A stretch of DNA of 24,147 bases from a virus: positions 1 through 24,147 of IMG/VR virus record IMGVR_UViG_3300046006_002112; one strand, given 5' to 3'. Shown piece by piece: positions 23,279 to 24,147 of this stretch. A program made the position numbers and the translations under genes. Positions within the stretch are counted from its first letter, which is position 1; each line of letters opens with the position of its first letter. Below the pieces are notes generated by a model that saw only the letters and a program-made list of their open reading frames with translations, searched no databases and was not told where the DNA came from.

Positions 23279-24147
23279 ACAGAAATGCCTCGTGAATACC
23301 CCGTTGATGTTACTGCTGGTAATTGAGCAGGTTGAATTTCCTCCTCATAAAACTTCCTTTGTTCATCATCATTAGATGATTCATCTAATATACTACTTTC
23401 CTCTGACTTTTTCAAATCTTTTGATTTTCTTTTCTTTCTTTCTTTCTTTGGTGTATCATCCACAATATCACCAAGTGCAAGTTCTACTTCTGGTTCTTCA
23501 ACAACCAGTTGTGGTTCCTCTCTAATCTGTGTAACAGAATCTGTAATCTGTGACTGTACGTGTAAGTGAGCCTGCGTAACCGAATCTGTAATTTGGTCAT
23601 TTACAGCTGGTGGGAAACTTTGAGTTGGTTCTTCATATCCGATTCCTATGTCTTGACCAATCTCACTCAATTCATCTAATGTTTCTTTTTGTTTTTCTTT
23701 ATCACTCAAATGATTAGCGGCTATTACCAAACTAACCGCAAGTGGGTCAAATACAATAACGAGAAATAGAATGAACCAGTTAACAACACTATCCATCGGA
23801 ATGTTTGTGATACGACTCAAGTAGAGAAGTGGTCCAAGTTCCGATGAGAATGTTTCGTTGTTGAGTGTTAGTTTTGTTTGTTCTATTGCAGCGATAGAAT
23901 CTGAAAGTACGAATGACTTTTGTGTAAGAGTGGAAATATCAGAGTTCAATCCTTCGGATGATTTGTCTATTGAAGCGATATTCTTTGATAGACCACCAGT
24001 TCCACGTTTTTCCGATAGCTGTTGTGTGTAAGCATTTTGTTGTGATACACGGATTTGGTCAAGTGATTTGAGACGTGAATTTTTTTCTTCAACTGCTTTG
24101 TCTAACTGAATCTTTTGTTCTTCAAAAAGTTTTTTCTTTTGGTCTTC
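23275..24147 (-). CDS. Membrane/coiled-coil protein with DPLAV segment (partial, N-terminus outside window)
   Basis: The frame is open from the window end (290 residues visible) and its start is not in the window; the TTG at 23949 is internal. Residues 1-66 are coiled-coil (EDQKKKLFEEQKIQLDKAVE, LKSLDQIRVSQQNAYTQQL). Residues about 122-144 are a single transmembrane segment, NWFILFLVIVFDPLAVSLVI, with an unusual embedded Asp-Pro. I recall this FDPLAV-type segment in uncharacterised coil-containing proteins of marine phages. The rest is acidic, Gln/Pro-rich and carries two copies of QITDSVTQ, then a basic patch KKERKKRKSKDLKK. The stop overlaps the next gene as ATGA. The long coil plus one membrane span could fit a membrane-remodelling or lysis/sensing role, but nothing in the sequence identifies it. 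Confidence 0.82.
   Translation of the reverse strand, partial: EDQKKKLFEEQKIQLDKAVEEKNSRLKSLDQIRVSQQNAYTQQLSEKRGTGGLSKNIASIDKSSEGLNSDISTLTQKSFVLSDSIAAIEQTKLTLNNETFSSELGPLLYLSRITNIPMDSVVNWFILFLVIVFDPLAVSLVIAANHLSDKEKQKETLDELSEIGQDIGIGYEEPTQSFPPAVNDQITDSVTQAHLHVQSQITDSVTQIREEPQLVVEEPEVELALGDIVDDTPKKERKKRKSKDLKKSEESSILDESSNDDEQRKFYEEEIQPAQLPAVTSTGYSRGISV
23527..23595 (-). repeat. Two diverged 24 bp copies encoding QITDSVTQ
   Basis: Copies lie at 23527-23550 and 23572-23595 and encode the same octapeptide in the tail of the membrane protein. They differ at a few synonymous positions, so the peptide has been kept while the DNA drifted. Confidence 0.8.

Noticed and set aside
23275-23949. Treating TTG at 23949 as the start of the DPLAV membrane protein
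   Set aside because: The same frame is open to the window end with coherent coiled-coil sequence upstream, so the gene is cut by the window rather than starting there.

Overview
The window is a tail and baseplate module from a tailed bacteriophage of the T4 superfamily (contractile-tailed myovirus type). The evidence is recognisable homologues of T4 gp6 and gp25 (baseplate wedge), a gp5-like OB-fold hub protein and a gp55-like late sigma factor, in a tightly packed, AT-rich, one-directional layout. Several proteins resemble families I know from marine T4-like phages, so an aquatic, probably uncultured phage is the best guess. That origin and the host are inference; nothing in the window fixes the host. 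No tRNA, rRNA, CRISPR array, transposase or integrase was seen.

All 18 genes lie on the minus strand, so transcription runs from high to low coordinates. Genes abut or overlap by a few bases (ATGA or TAATG junctions). The only gap above about 30 bp is 6836-6897. Both window ends cut through genes. The one at the left end (2-1429) is a long open frame that is easily missed because its stop codon lies outside the window.

Region 1 (24147-20757) holds small accessory and regulatory genes: a membrane/coiled-coil protein cut by the window end, a four-cysteine protein, a ClpP-type serine protease, a one-pass membrane protein, a gp55-like late sigma factor and a small helical protein. Region 2 (20782-16269) is the hub and cell-wall penetration set: a gp5-like protein with no lysozyme domain, followed by a 911-residue protein with collagen-like repeats and a cysteine/histidine peptidoglycan hydrolase (CHAP or NlpC/P60-like). 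The two catalytic motifs of that hydrolase are separated by a coiled-coil insertion. A small helical protein follows. Region 3 (16266-6898) is the wedge: gp25, gp6, a DNRLRE-type beta protein, a coiled-coil protein and a 1328-residue protein that combines a tail-protein-I-like motif with a LamG/concanavalin-like domain. Region 4 (6835-2) holds one structural protein and then four consecutive genes sharing the same roughly 330-residue module. These are likely peripheral baseplate or fibre proteins that arose by tandem duplication.

A plausible reading is that the late sigma factor drives expression of the virion genes downstream of it. The gp5-like spike and the separate hydrolase would form the puncturing device. 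gp25, gp6 and the 1328-residue protein would build wedges, and the duplicated module family would decorate the periphery and perhaps contact the host surface. The most interesting items are the interrupted hydrolase, the four-member paralogue array and the DNRLRE protein.
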